A stretch of 64,000 nt of DNA, from contig NW_023590244.1 of the NCBI RefSeq assembly GCF_901709675.1, forward strand, positions 1-64,000, read 5' to 3'. Both the position numbers and the translations under genes were made by a program. Source of the DNA: Syngnathus acus. Taxonomy: Eukaryota > Chordata > Actinopteri > Syngnathiformes > Syngnathidae. Position 1 is the stretch's first letter. Every line of letters starts with the position of its first letter. Under the pieces are notes generated by a model. The model was given only the letters and a program-made list of their open reading frames with translations, made no database searches and was not told the origin of the DNA. This document shows positions 18,401-30,493 of this stretch, piece after piece.

Positions 18401-19433
18401 ACACACACACGCATGCGGGGGAGGGGGTAAAAGATTAAAAAAGTAAAAGATATATATAATTAAAAAATATGGACAATACATACAATACATAATATACAGT
18501 GGAGATAAAAAAATATGAGATAGAAAAATAGTGCAAAGGAAGAAAAACTGCAAAAAAGCAGGTAAGAAGAGTGTGAGGTAGACAGATATTGCACATATGA
18601 TTGCACATATGGTTATTGCACGTTATTATTGCATGTTATTATAGTCCGTTAGCTACAGTGATCGGCCTGGTTGTACAGTCTGATGGCAGCAGGGAGGAAG
18701 GACCTGCGATGCCTCTCGGTGGTGCATCGTGGGTGACGAAGCCGGTCACTGATGGAGCTCTCCAGAGCTCTGACAGTCTCATGAAGGGGGTGGGAGACAT
18801 TGTCCATGATGGAGGACAGCTTAGCCACCATCCTCCTCTCCCCCACCACCTCCACCCGGTCCAGACTGCAGCCCAGGACAGAGCCGGCTTTCTTCACCAC
18901 CTTGTCCAGTCTCTTCTTCTCCGCTGCAGTGATGCCGCTGCTCCAGCAGACCACCCCATAAAAAATGGCGGACGCCACCACAGAGTCGTAGAAGGTCCTC
19001 AGGAGGCCGTCCCTCACTCCGAAGGACCTCAGTCTGCGCAGCAGGTGGAGTCTGCTTTGGCCCTTCTTCTATAGGGCCTGAGTGTTAACAGTCCAGTCCA
19101 GTTTATTGTTCAGGTGAACACCCAGGTACTTGTAAGAGTCCACAATCTCTATGTCCGTTCCCTGGATGTTCACCGGCGAGGGGGGGACTTTGCGCCGGCG
19201 GAAGTCCGCCACCAGCTCCTTTGTTTTTCCAGAGTTAATCTGGAGCCGGTTCCGCTGGCACCAGTCCACGAATCTGTGATTCAGTTCTCGGTACTCCGTC
19301 TCGTCTCCGTTGTTAATGAGACCGACGATGGCGGAGTCGTCCGAGAACTTCTGGAGGTGGCAGTTTGATGTGTGGTGGGTGAAGTCAGCTGTGTAGATGG
19401 TGAAGAGGAGGGGGGCCAGGACGGTAAAAAGCC
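18315..19433 (-). mobile_element. Rex1-like LINE 3' fragment
   Basis: On the minus strand the C-terminal RT region is readable with at least one frame change: KFSDDSAIVG (catalytic SDD) near 19340, YLGVHLNNKLDW near 19100, then SVLGCSLDRVEVVGERR and SFLPAAIRLYN. It is 5'-truncated at 19433. The 3' tail consists of TCTAA repeats, now split by the SINE-L2 insertion. A (CA)n microsatellite lies in its 3' UTR. Close relatives are at 32620-34415. Confidence 0.8.
18361..18412. repeat. (CA)n microsatellite
   Basis: About 25 CA dinucleotides with a single interruption. Confidence 0.95.
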
Positions 19434-19435
19434 TG

Positions 19436-20640
19436 AAAACAATACGAAGAAGAAAATGACGTAACTTCCCGTTCGCGAACGAGTCGTGTATTGCATTTGC
19501 CGTTCACCAACGAACGAATCTGTGAGTGAACGGATCACTCACTGAGTGAATCACTCACTGAGTGATTCGCATTTCCAGTTCATCGTGAGAACGGATCAGT
19601 GAGGGAACGAATCCTGACTTTCCCGTTCGCAAACGAGTCATTGGGTTAACTGCCTTTCCGTGCATCAACGGATCAGTCAGTGAACGTGTTGCGTCTCCTA
19701 GCGTGAACTATGTAAGCCAGAATGTAGATTTACGATTTACTTATAGTAGGTTTTAAATGACGTGTATGCAAACAAAAGGCCTAAATGCTATTATCTAATA
19801 TATCGACTGTAGTTTCACATTAGATTGGTTTGAGATGTACTTTTATTATCATTATTATTATTATTATAAACATTTATGTTATAACTTGTCTGGTGTTTTA
19901 TTCCTTGTTTTTATATTCGCCATTCAAAACATAAAAATCTGACATTTGGTTAACTGCTTTATATGACAATATGTATGTGTTTTACGTTGCTATATGAGTT
20001 GGTGTCCCCCAAAATAACAAACGTCGGCATAACGGGTTTTTTTTCAACCTTTTCTTCAAACACAAACACATTCGGTATAATAACACCATCAACTACAAGC
20101 CAACAAATACAAAATTGAAACATCAATGTCGGCATAACGTGTGTCGGCTGGCAATAGCATAGCAGCAATGCTGTCTGTCACTCACTCACTCGTGAAGACC
20201 AATCAGCAGCGCCAGCGAGCGTTAGATGGAGGAGGGACTTTACGCGTCAGTGACGTAACTTCCCGTTCACGAACGAGTCGTGAATTGCATTTGCATTTGC
20301 CGTTCACCAACGAACGAATCTGTGAGTGAACAAATCACTCACTGAGTGAACAAATCACTCACTGAGTGAACAAATCACTAACAAATCACTCACTGAGTGA
20401 ACAAATCACCAAATTCACTGAGTGAATCGCTCGCTGAGTGAATCGCTCGCTGAGTGATTCGCATTTCCAGTTCACCACGAGAACGGATCAGTGAGGGAAC
20501 GAATCCTGGCTTTCCCGTTCGCGAACGAGTCAATGGGTGAACTGCCTTCCCGTGCATCAACGGATCAGTCAGTGAACGTGTTGCGTCTCATGGCGTGAAC
20601 ATTTCAGTGGGTGAAATGTAGAAGTGTAGATTTACGTTTT
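19436..20640 (+). repeat. hAT-related ~0.8-kb tandem unit, copies 1 and 2
   Basis: Unit landmarks recur in order. They are GACGTAACTTCCCGTTC (19459 and 20252, 793 bp apart), CACTCACTGAGTGAA arrays, GTCAGTGAACGTGTTGCGTC, a (TTA)n stretch, TTATTCCTTGTTTTTATATTCG and CAATCAGCAGCGCCAGCGAG. Further copies are at 26068, 27791 and 28640. The right end of the complex (28880-28998) looks like a hAT terminus. Confidence 0.7.
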
Positions 20641-21068
20641 GCCATGGAAAGACTGAAACACCACGTCTTTTGTGCTCGTTTTCCCCAAGCTAATGGCTAG
20701 TGTGCAAGCGCATGAAGAGACTGCCGGCCGGCCAGCAGACCCCATCTTCAACTTTATTCCATGAAGGGATGCGCCGGTCTGCAACAGCTGGGAGACTATC
20801 TTTTTAAATAACATGTTTATGCATATATACGCCAAAATATTGTTCTCCAATCTATCTACTGCAATTTCACATTAAATTGCTGGTTTGAATTTGTATTTTA
20901 AAACTTGTCTGGCGTTCGAGTGTTTTATTCCTTGGTTTTATTTTTGCGCATGAAAACGTAAAATGTAAGTCCCAACATTGTAAAAATGAAAACAAAACAT
21001 ACAGGGCGTGTTTTCACGCTGTGTTGGTGTCCCCCAAAATAATAAATGAAGGTTTGTGCGTCTTCCAC
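20641..21068 (+). repeat. Continuation of tandem unit copy 2
   Basis: It follows the unit order up to CTGTGTTGGTGTCCCCCAAA and then meets the Rex3 insertion. No coding sequence was recognised. Confidence 0.5.
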
Positions 21069-21078
21069 ATCAAATACA

Positions 21079-24000
21079 TCCATCCATCCATCCATCCATC
21101 CATCCATCCATCTTCTTCCGCTTATCCGGGGTCGGGTCGCGGGGGCAGCAGCTTCAGGAGGGACTCCCAGACTTCCCTCTCCCCAGCCACTTCATCTAGC
21201 TCATCCCGGGGGATCCCAAGGCGTTCCCAGGCCAGCCGAGAGACATAGTCTCTCCAGCGCGTCCTGGGTCGTCCCCGGGGTCTCTTACCGGTGGGACGTG
21301 CCCGGAACACCTCCCCAGGGAGGCGTCCAGGAGGCATCCTGATGAGATGCCCGAGCCACCTCATCTGGCTCCTCTCTACGTGGAGGAGTAGCGACTCTAC
21401 TCCGAGTCTCTCCCGGATGAACTTCTCACCCTATCTCTAAGGGAGAGCCCGGACATCCTGCGGAGAAAACTCATTTCGGCCGCTTGTATCCGGGATCTCG
21501 TTCTTTCGGTCACGACCCATAGCTCGTGACCATAGGTGAGGGTAGGAGCGTAAATCGACCGGTAAATTGAGAGCTTTGCCTTTTGGCTCAGCTCTCTCTT
21601 TACCACGACGGACCGGTACAGAGTCCGCATTACTGCCGACGCTGCACCGACCGCCTGTCGATCTCGCGCTCCATCCTCCCCTCACTCGTGAACAAGACCC
21701 CAAGATACTTAAACTCCTCCAATTGGGGCAGGATCTCATCCCCGATCCGGAGAGGGCATTCCACCCTTTTCCGATCGAGGACCATGGACTCGGATTTGGA
21801 GGTGCTGACCCTCATCCCGACCGCTTCACACTCGGCTGCGAACCGCTCCAGTGAGAGCTGGAGATCACGGCCTGAAGAAGCCAACAGCACAACGTCGTCT
21901 GCAAAAAGCAGAGACGCGATGCTGAGGTCCCCAAACCGGACACCCTCAACGCCTCGGCTGCACCTAGAAATTCTGTCCATAAAAATTATGAACAGAATCG
22001 GTGACAAAGGGCAGCCTTGGCGGAGTCCAACCCTCACTGGGAACGAATCCGACTTACTGCCGGAAATGCGGACCAAACTCTGGCATCGGTGATACAGGGA
22101 CCGAACCGCCCTTATCAGTTGGCTCGGTACCCCGTACTCCCGAAGCACCCCCCACAGAACCTCCCGAGGGACACGGTCGAACGCCTTCTCCAAGTCCACA
22201 AAACACATGTGGACTGGTTGGGCGAACTCCCATGCACCCTCGAGGATCCTGTTGAGGGTGAAGAGCTGGTCCACTGTTCCACGGCCAGGACGAAAGCCAC
22301 ACTGTTCCTCCTGAATCCGAGGTTCGACCTTCCGACGGACCCTCCTCTCCAGCACCCCTGAATAGACCTTACCAGGGAGGCTGAGGAGTGTAATTCCCCT
22401 GTAATTGGAACACACCCTCCGGTCCCCCTTCTTAAAGAGGGGAACCACCACCCCAGTCTGCCAATCCAGAGGCACTGTCCCCGATGTCCACGCGATGCTG
22501 TAGAGACGTGTCAGCCATGACAGCCCCACAACATCCAGAGCCCTTAAGAAATCCGGGCGGATCTCATCCACCCCCGGGGCCTTGCCACCGAGGAGTTTTT
22601 TAACTACCTCAGTGACTTCAACCCCAGAGATTGGAGAGTCCGCCTCAGAGTCCCCAGGCCCTGCTTCCACAATGGAAGGCGTGTCGGTGGAATTGAGGAG
22701 GTCTTCGAAGTATTCTCCCCACCGACACACGACGTCCCGAGTCGAGGTCAGCAGCACGCCATCTCCACTGTAAACAGTGTTGAGGTTGCACTGCTTCCCC
22801 CTCCTGAGACGCCGGATGGTGGACCAGAATTTCCTCGAAGCCGTCCGGAAGTCATTCTCCATGGCCTCGCCAAACTCCTCCCACGCCCGGGTTTTTGCCT
22901 CAGCAACCGCCGAAGCCGCGTTCCGCTTGGCCATCCGGTACCTGTCAGCTGCCTCCGGAGTCCCGCAGGCCAAAACGGCCCGATAGGACTCCTTCTTCAG
23001 CTTGACGGCATCCCTTACCGCCGGTGTCCACCAGCGGGTTCGGGGATTGCCGCCACGACAGGCCCCAATGACCTTACGGCCACAGCTCCGGTCGGCCGCC
23101 TCAACAATGGAGGCGCGGAACAAGGTCCACTCGGACTCAATGTCCCCCGCCTCCCCCGGGACGTGGGAAAAGCTCTGCCGGAGGTGGGAGTTGAAGCTCT
23201 TCCTGACAGGGGATTCCGCCAGACGTTCCCAGCAGACCCTCACAGAACGTTTGGGTCTGCCAGGTCGGACCGGCATCTTCCCCCACCATCGGAGCCAACC
23301 CACCACCAGGTGGTGATCAGTTGACAGCTCCGCCCCTCTCTTCGCCCGAGTGTCCAAAACATGCGGCCGCAAATCCGATGACACGGCTACAAAGTCGATC
23401 ATCGAACTGCGGCCTAGGGTGTCCTGGTGCCAAGTGCACACATGGACACCCTTATGTTTGAACATGGTGTTCATTATAGAAAATCCGTGTCGAGCACAGA
23501 AGTCCAATAATAGAACACCGCTCGGGTTCAGATCGGGGGGGCCGTTCCTCCCAATCACGCCCTTCCAGGTCTCACTGTCATTGCCCACGTGAGCATTGAA
23601 GTCACCCAGTAGAACGATGGAGTCCCCAGAAGGAGCGCCCTCCAGCACTTCCTCCAGGGACTCCAAAAAGGGTGGGTACTCTGAAGGCGGAGGGAGGCTA
23701 CCCTCTCGTTCACCGGGGTGAACCCCAATGTGCAGGCGCCCAGCCGGGGGGCAATAAGTATACCCACACCTGCTCGACGCCTCTCACCGTGGGCAACTCC
23801 AGAGTGGAAGAGAGTCCAGCCCCTCTCGAGAGGGCTTGTACCAGAACCCAAACTGTGCGTGGAGGCAAGTCCGACTATATCTAGTCGGAACTTTTCTGCC
23901 TCGCACACCAGCTCGGGCTCCTTTCCAGCCAGAGAGGTGACATTCCATGTCCCAAGAGCCAGCTTCTGCAGCCGGGGATCAGACCGCCAAGGTCCCTGCC

Positions 24001-24368
24001 TTTGGCCGCCGCCCAGCTTGCAATGCACCCGACCCCTTTGGCCCCTCCCACAGATGGTGAGCCCATGGGAAGGGGGACCCACGTTTCCTTTTCGGGCTGA
24101 GCCAGACGCTCGCCTTCGAGCCCCGCCTCCAGGCCTGGCTCCAGAGGGGGGCCCCGGTGACCCGCGTCCGGGCGAGGGAAAACGTGATCCATTAATTTTT
24201 TTCATCATAAGGGGCTGATGAGCCATGCTTTGTCTGGCCCCTCACCTAGGACCCGTTTGCCATGGGTGACCCTACCAGGGGCATGAAGCCCCAGACAACA
24301 TGGCTCCTAGGATCATAGGGGCACGCAAACCCCTCCACCACGATAAGGTGACGACTCACGGAGGGGCG
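21079..24368 (-). mobile_element. Rex3 (RTE-clade) LINE, near full length
   Basis: Flanked by the 10-bp direct repeat ATCAAATACA (21069-21078 and 24369-24378). The 3' end carries the GATG tandem tail typical of Rex3 (read as ATCC on the plus strand). The 5' end includes the leader with CTCCGTGAGTCGTCACCTTA. The size, 3.29 kb, is close to a complete element. Coding is broken by at least three frameshifts, so this copy is dead. Confidence 0.9.
21122..24226 (-). pseudogene. Rex3 ORF, frameshifted endonuclease-RT
   Basis: The N-terminal part starts near 24226, and LGTWNVTSLAGKEPELV opens the APE endonuclease. The frame shifts near 23600-23660 into a long segment with GDFNAHVG and [11 protein letters not shown]. 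This segment continues through the reverse transcriptase: [50 protein letters not shown] and catalytic FADDVVLLA. Further shifts near 21630 and 21400 lead into the C-terminus, with RWLGHLIRMP and RPRGRPRTRWRDYV, which are RTE hallmarks. There is no ORF1, as in other RTE elements. Confidence 0.9.
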
Positions 24369-24378
24369 ATCAAATACA

Positions 24379-25505
24379 GGACAGCAAAATAAGTCAAATC
24401 GCCGCGGTTGCCCAAAAACAGTTAGGCTCGCCAGAAGCTCGCTTGAAGCAAGACTGCCCCACAAGGTGGAATTCAACATTGTACATGATCCAAAGTACTC
24501 TTGTGAACAAAGATGCAATAATTACAACTTTAGCACTTACAAATCCAAAATTGTCACTCCTAACACCAGAGGAATGGGAGGGAATAAAGCAGGCCTGTAA
24601 CATTTTGAAGCCCTTCGAAGAAGTCACCAGGGAATTATGTGGCCAGAGGTGCATATGTGCATGATCGTATTTTCGAAGTGTAATTTTGCCCTTAATTTTA
24701 AAGGCTTTGCTTTCAGTGTCCCTTTAAAATAAAAAATAATCAGAAAGAAAAAAACATTTGCCTTTTGTAGTTTTCAAGCAAATGTACTAATCATTACTAC
24801 TAATGCTAAACATTTCATATGCACCAACAACATGCATTCATATGATCATTGTTGTTATCAGAGTCAAACCTTTTTTTCCCTTGTCTCAGATACTATGTTA
24901 CTGCATCAAAGGTGATTCTTCTTGCGAGAGGATTACAGAAGATAATCACAAATAAATAAAGAATTGCAAACATGACGGCGCCTGTGACAGCCATGGTGAA
25001 GACGATTGCGAGACAAATGTCAAACAGGTTCCACAAGATTGAGGCACATGTTTTGCTATCTGAAGAGGCAGCACTGGACCCAAGGTTCAAAAAGAAGGCC
25101 TTCGGCAGGGAGGAGGATCCCGATAGGACCTACCAGCATCTTAGCAATGCTGCTGCTAAGGTGAACCTTCCCAACCAGCAAGCTGAAGGAGAAGCAGAAG
25201 AAACAGCACAGCCTCAGAGTTCCGGACAGGACAGCCAAATCTGGCAGGAATTTGACCAGCGGGTCTCAGGACTTGTGAGCAGCTGTCGTAATGCATTAAC
25301 GGATTCAATGCTGGAGGTGCGTGCTTTTGTGGAAGAGCCCCTTATAAGTAGAGGTTCAAACCCCCTCTCTTGGTGGCAAAGTAGAGGTGTGGTTTATCCA
25401 AGACTTTCTCATGTGATGAAAAAGAGACTCTGCATTGTGGCTACATCTGTCCCGTCTGAGAGGATTTTCCGCAAGATGGGGCAGATATTATCAGAGAGAT
25501 GAAAT
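24379..25505 (+). pseudogene. hAT transposase (ZBED type), fragments
   Basis: Two open segments remain. 24443-24664 contains KQDCPTRWNSTLYMIQ, the conserved core motif of hAT transposases, and runs on to ILKPFEEVTREL. 24972-25502 contains ALDPRFKKKAF and the C-terminal dimerisation region NPLSWWQSR...YPRLSHV...TSVPSERIF, ending in a stop after ILSER. AT-rich sequence without a frame separates them (24665-24970); it may be an intron or decay. No BED finger was found upstream, where Rex3 is inserted. It likely drove the surrounding hAT-type repeats. Confidence 0.8.
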
Positions 25506-25609
25506 TGACTGAGTTCATCAAAAGTTAGTCAGCTTGTATTTTTGAATGCAAATCTGAAGTAAGAGCAAAAGAAAGTACAATGCATAGGACATTTTTACTT
25601 GACTTTGTT

Positions 25610-25965
25610 TGACTGTTTTGGTGTGTTTGCTTTGTTGATAACTGGATTTTTTGGGTCACTTTTTGGGGAATTTCTACCTCTTCGTGAAGTATTATTTTGC
25701 ACAATTTTGGTGTGTTTGCTTGTTTGGTTACTGATTTTTTTGGTCCCTTTTTTTAAATTGTCTACCTCTTAGTGAAGTATTATTTTGCACAATTTTGGTG
25801 TGTTTGCTTGTTTGGTTACTGATTTTTTTTTTGTCCCTTTTTTTAAAATGTCTACCTCTTAGTAAAGTATTATTTTGCACAATTTTGGTGTGTTTGCTTG
25901 TTTGGTTACTGTATTTTTTTTAAACACTTTTCTAGCTCTTAGCGTTGTATTATTTTGCACAAAAA
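25610..25965 (+). repeat. ~88-bp tandem repeat, about 4 copies
   Basis: Units start at about 25673, 25761, 25851 and 25931. Each contains TATTATTTTGCACAATTTTG and most continue GTGTGTTTGCTTGTTTGGTT. It lies just 3' of the hAT transposase. Confidence 0.8.
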
Positions 25966-26067
25966 TTATTTTGTATTGGACTTTTGCTTTAAAGTCTCTG
26001 TTTCAGTATCTTTTTATGTATTTCCGTATTTTATACACCTCGCCGTGAAACAAAACGAAGAAAATGA

Positions 26068-26100
26068 TGTAACTTCCCGTTCACGAACGAGTCATGGATT
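26068..26100 (+). repeat. Tandem unit copy 3, left stub
   Basis: GATGTAACTTCCCGTTCACG begins another copy of the 0.8-kb unit. Nested insertions interrupt it, and the unit resumes at 27430. Confidence 0.55.
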
Positions 26101-26474
26101 TATTATTATCCATCCATCCATTTTCTGTACCGCTCTGTCCCCATGGGGGTCGCAGGCGTGCTGGAGCCTATCCCAGCCGTCATCGGGCAGTAGGCGGGGG
26201 ACACCCTGAACTGGTTGCCAGCCAATCGCAGGGCACACAGAGATGAACAACCATCCGCACTCGCACTCACACCTAGGGGCAATTTGGAGTGCTCAATTGG
26301 CCTACCAAGCATGTTTTTGGGATGTGGGAGGAAACCGGAGTGCCCGGAGAAAACCCACGCAGACACGAGGAGAACATGCAAACTCCACACATGGAGGGCC
26401 AGAGGTGGAATCGAATCCGCACCCTCCTAACTGTGAGGCGGACGTGCTACCCAGTGCGCCACCGAGCCGACTAT
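26101..26474 (-). repeat. Common teleost dispersed repeat
   Basis: Its words include GGGTCGCAGGCGTGCTGGAG, TTGCCAGCCAATCGCAGGGC, GTGGGAGGAAACCGGAGTGC and an end CCACCGAGCC. Partial copies occur at 52165-52455 (plus) and 61197-61275 (plus, first ~75 bp only). The tRNA-like 5' end (TCGGTGG...ACTGGGTAGCACG) suggests a SINE-like origin, but this is uncertain. Confidence 0.7.
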
Positions 26475-26522
26475 TATTATCATTATTATTATTATATTAT
26501 TATTATTTTAATAAACATTTAT

Positions 26523-27429
26523 CAAAAGTCAAAGTCAAAGTCTGCTTTATTGTCAATTTCTTCACATGCAAAGAAATCGAAATTACGTTCCCACTATCCT
26601 ACGGTGACAAGACATAGTACACAATATACATACAAGTAAACAACACAAAAAAATAAAAACAAGAAGGCACAAACAATGAATAAATAAGAGTGATGAATAA
26701 ATAATAAATAAACAAACAACATAATAAATAAGAGGAGCAAAAATGGAGCAAGTGTGCATACAGCAGACAGTCAGAATATAGCGCAAAAGTACAGGACGCT
26801 ACGCAGAAGGGGGGAGAGAGTTCAGGATCCTAACAGCCTGGAGTATGAAGCTGTTGGTGAGTCTGGTGGTGCGGGAGTGCAGGCTCCTGTACCTCTTCCC
26901 AGAGGGCAGAAGATCAAACAAAGTGTGAGCAGGGTGACTCACATCACTCACAATCGTGGTCGCCTTGCGGGTGAGATGGGAGGTGTAAATGTCCATCAGG
27001 GAGGGGGGTGAAGCACCAATAATCTTACCAGCCGTGTTCACTATGCGCTGCAGGGCCTTCATGTTGTATTCAGTGCAGCTACCACCGCAAACAGCGATAC
27101 AACTGGAGAGGACGCTCTCAATGGTGCCACGGTAGAATGTAGTCATGACGGCCGGAGGAGCACTTGCTCGACTGAGTTTCCGCAGGAAGTACAGGCGGCG
27201 CTGAGCTTTCTTCGCCAGTGATGCGGTGTTGGTGGACCAGGAGAGATCCTCACTGATGTGCACCCCCAGGAACCTGGTGCTGCTCACTCTCTCCACCACA
27301 GCACCGTCGATGGTCAGCGGCAGGTGTTGGGTGTGACCCTTCCGGAAGTCAACAACAATCTCCTTGGTCTTGTTGACGTTCAGCAGGAGGTTGTTGTCCC
27401 TGCACCACGTGGTCAGAAGGTCAACCTTG
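26523..27429 (-). mobile_element. 5'-truncated LINE 3' end
   Basis: The minus strand encodes the C-terminal RT domain (about 166 codons) with FLGVHISEDLSW, RLYFLRKLSRAS, TFYRGTIESVLSSC and LLPSGKRYRSL, then a 3' UTR ending TTGACAATAAAGCAGACTTT. It is the same family as 5783-6267 and lies nested in the hAT-related unit. Confidence 0.82.
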
Positions 27430-28260
27430 TTAAAACTTGTCTAGTGTTTTATTCCTTGTTTTTATATTCGCCTATTAAAACATAAAAATCAGACATTTGG
27501 TTAACAGCTTTATATGAGAATAGGTATGTGTTTTACCTTGTTATATGAGTTGGTGCCCCCCAAAATAACAAATGTCGGCATAACGGGTTTTTTTCAACCT
27601 TTTATTCAAACACATTCGGTATAATAACACCATCAACTACAAGCCAACAAATACAAAATTAAAACATCAATGTCGGCATAACGTGTGTCGGCTGGCAATG
27701 GCAGAGCAGCAATGCTGTCTGTCACTCACTCACGAAGACCAATCAGCAGCGCCAGCGAAAGTTAGATGGAGGAGGGACTTTACGAGTCAGTGACGTAACT
27801 TCCCGTTCACGAACGAGTCGTGAATTGCATTTCCCGTTCAAAAACGAACGAATCTGTGAGTGAACGAATGAGTGAATCACTCACTGAGTGAATCACTCAC
27901 TGAGTGAATCACTCACTGAGTGAATCACTCACTGAGTGAATCACTCACTGAGTGAATCACTCACTATTTGGCATTTCCAGTTCACCGCGAGAACGGATCA
28001 GTGAGGGAACGTCAGTGAGGGAACGAATCCTGGCTTTCCCATTCGCGAACGAGTCAATGAGTGAACTGCCTTCCTGTGCATCAACGGATCAGTCAGTGAA
28101 TATGTTGCGTCTCCTGACGTGAACTGTGCAAGCCAGAATGTAGATTTACGATTTTCTTATAGTAGGTTTTAAATAACGTGAATGCATATATATGCCTAAA
28201 TATTGTTATCTAATATATCGACTGCAGTTTCACATTAGATTGCTGGTTTGAGACGTACTT

Positions 28261-28291
<31 letters not shown>

Positions 28292-28998
28292 TATTTTAAT
28301 GAACATTTATGTTATAACTTTTCTGGTGTTTTATTTCTTGTTTTTATATTCGCCAATCAAAACATAAAAATCAGACATTTGCTTAACTGCTTAAATTAAC
28401 AAATGTCGGCATAACGTTTTTTTTTTTCAACCTTTTATTCAAACACAAACACATTCGATATAATACCATCAACTACAAGCCAACAAATACAAAATTAAAA
28501 CATCAACGTCGGCATAAAGTGTGTCGGCTGGGAATGGCATAGCGGCAATGCTGTCTGTCACTCACTCGTGAATCTTCGCGAACGACCAATCAGCAGCGCC
28601 AGCGAGCGTTAGATGGAGGAGGGACTTTACGAGTCAGTGACGTAATTTCCCGTTCACGAACGAATAAATGACGCAACTTCTCGTTCACGACCGGGTGAGA
28701 GACTGTTGCCAACGGATCAGTGTGTAGGTGTTGTATTATAGAAGGAAATGTGTCAATTACCCGAGCCAATTATTATTATATATAGGTTGTGTAGTTGTAT
28801 TGTTTGATGTGTATGGGTTGTTGCCACTGGATGTTATAAAAAAAAAAAAAAAAAAAAAGCCGTATCAGTGTGTGTGTGTGTGTGTGTGGGGGGGGGGGGG
28901 GGGAGAGATTCATTGAACGATTCGTTTGAACGAATCTTTTGAGTGAACTGATTCTAAAGATTCAGTTCACCTAAAAGAACTGGAATGCACATCACTAG
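27430..28998 (+). repeat. hAT-related tandem units, copies 3-5 and right terminus
   Basis: Units restart at 27791 and 28640 (849 bp apart). 27860-27966 holds about six copies of a 16-bp near-palindrome (TCACTCACTGAGTGAA). After an A-run (28839-28858) and TG/G-runs, the block ends with GTGAACTGATTC, GATTCAGTTCACCTAAAAG and TGCACATCACTAGTG, which reads as a hAT-type terminus. Confidence 0.65.
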
Positions 28999-29360
28999 TG
29001 GTAATTACATAGTATTTTGCATTTACTAATTTGTTACATACAGTTTAGCAAGCAAATGCACAGTTCCAGAGTACAGTTAATAACATGCTCAAAAGCGTTC
29101 AGTGTGTCACAGCACCGCAGACCTAAACTCCATGTGCGTACTACTGCGCGTGATTTTTGTTTTAATCAGAAAGACCAGGGGAGAGCGCGAACGCAGTCCA
29201 CCACTGTTGTGTTTATACGGAGTAGAGATGAACGCTAATGCAACTTCTTTATTCAGCAACTTTCTATTTTCTCCCCACTCATGTCTCACATAGCAGTACA
29301 ATGCCCCTGGCGCACCACAGAGCCCCCAACTGTCAACATTATGCGAGACCTCCAATAACA
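28999..29360. other. Unassigned DNA
   Basis: No convincing gene or repeat end. Small ORFs here have no recognisable motif. Confidence 0.4.
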
Positions 29361-29368
29361 CACTATAT

Positions 29369-29477
29369 CAGGGGTGGCCAACCAGTCAGAGACCAAGAGC
29401 CACATTTTTTACTGTGTCATCGCAAAGAGCCACATCATACACATGAGCACACATGAACACCCCCCCCACACACACAC

Positions 29478-29533
<56 letters not shown>

Positions 29534-30393
29534 ACACACACCCCTCTGCTCAGCCAAATTTATTGTGTGACATTATTATGTCACGCACCAACATGATAAT
29601 GACAAATTGACTCCTACAGTACTAAAACCACAGACCAAAGACCACATTTTCAACAATGAACATTGTGTGCATTGTCTCACACAGACAAACTCTCAGTTCA
29701 ACAAATTCCACAAACAAAAACATACGTTTTTTCACTTACTATGTGTGGCGGGACAGACCATTCGTTTTAGTTTGTCGTTTTCAGGAGACAAGATTTCAAT
29801 AACGTCACTGAGGCATATTTTAACGAACTCCACTTCATTGTATGGCTTTTTAGCCCGTGCAATGTTCCAAGCCAGTTGAAACAATGCAAGTGTGACAGTC
29901 TCTGAGTGCTTCGTAATTTTTTTGAAAAACTGTACCTATTTTTTTGCCAGACTTTTCAAAGTCTCCAAACTTGTGCTTGCGAAATTCAGTCCCTTTTGCA
30001 AAGTCCTTATCGATATTGGCATGAAGTGAGCTGAAGTGGCGCTGACCGTTTGAAGCTTTTAAATGCGCCAATGATGTCCGACATATCAGGCAGAATGGCT
30101 TGCCATAGCGTTCAACAAAAAACAACTTTAAGCTTTTCTGGACCTAATGGGCCCCCGTAGTCACAGTCGCCATTCATTAAAAAGCCAGCAAAATCAATCG
30201 CTCTGTTTGTCCCTCCTCCTTTGCGGGATTTCACCTCACGCGCATGCGCGTTTGACCAAAATACCATATTGAACTCAAGCGAAGCAAATACGCACGAAAA
30301 ATAAACACAAATGTTGATATGAACGTAAAAGAGCCGCATGAAACCAGCCAAAGAGCCGCATGCGGCTCGCGAGCCGCGGGTTGGCCACCGCTG
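29369..30393. mobile_element. Small hAT element, 1025 bp
   Basis: The ends are CAGGGGTGGCCAACC and its near-complement GGTTGGCCACCGCTG. The 8-bp duplication CACTATAT flanks them (29361-29368, 30394-30401). A (CA)n array lies at 29461-29541. The minus strand at 29850-30125 keeps a transposase N-terminal piece with a C-x2-C...H-x4-H-like pattern (LICRTSLAHLKASNGQRHF). This is an internally deleted derivative of an autonomous hAT. Confidence 0.85.
29850..30125 (-). pseudogene. hAT transposase N-terminal remnant
   Basis: About 90 codons with a BED-like zinc-binding pattern (Cys-x2-Cys then His-x5-His). The rest of the transposase is deleted. The frame ends at a stop inside the small hAT element. 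Confidence 0.55.
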
Positions 30394-30493
30394 CACTATA
30401 TAATATTATAGTTTCAACATACGATAATACCACATCTCCCTTTTTCCAGAGATCATAGGGTAGACTGCCTTTGTTTCATCAGACCTTAGAGGA

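Noticed and set aside
23350-24218. Plus-strand ORFs over Rex3 (up to 169 codons)
   Set aside because: They are antisense to the Rex3 RT frame and have no family resemblance.
27860-27966. Regular 16-bp repeats resembling a CRISPR or operator array
   Set aside because: There are no unique spacers between the repeats and the context is a vertebrate hAT-type element, so it is a simple tandem repeat.
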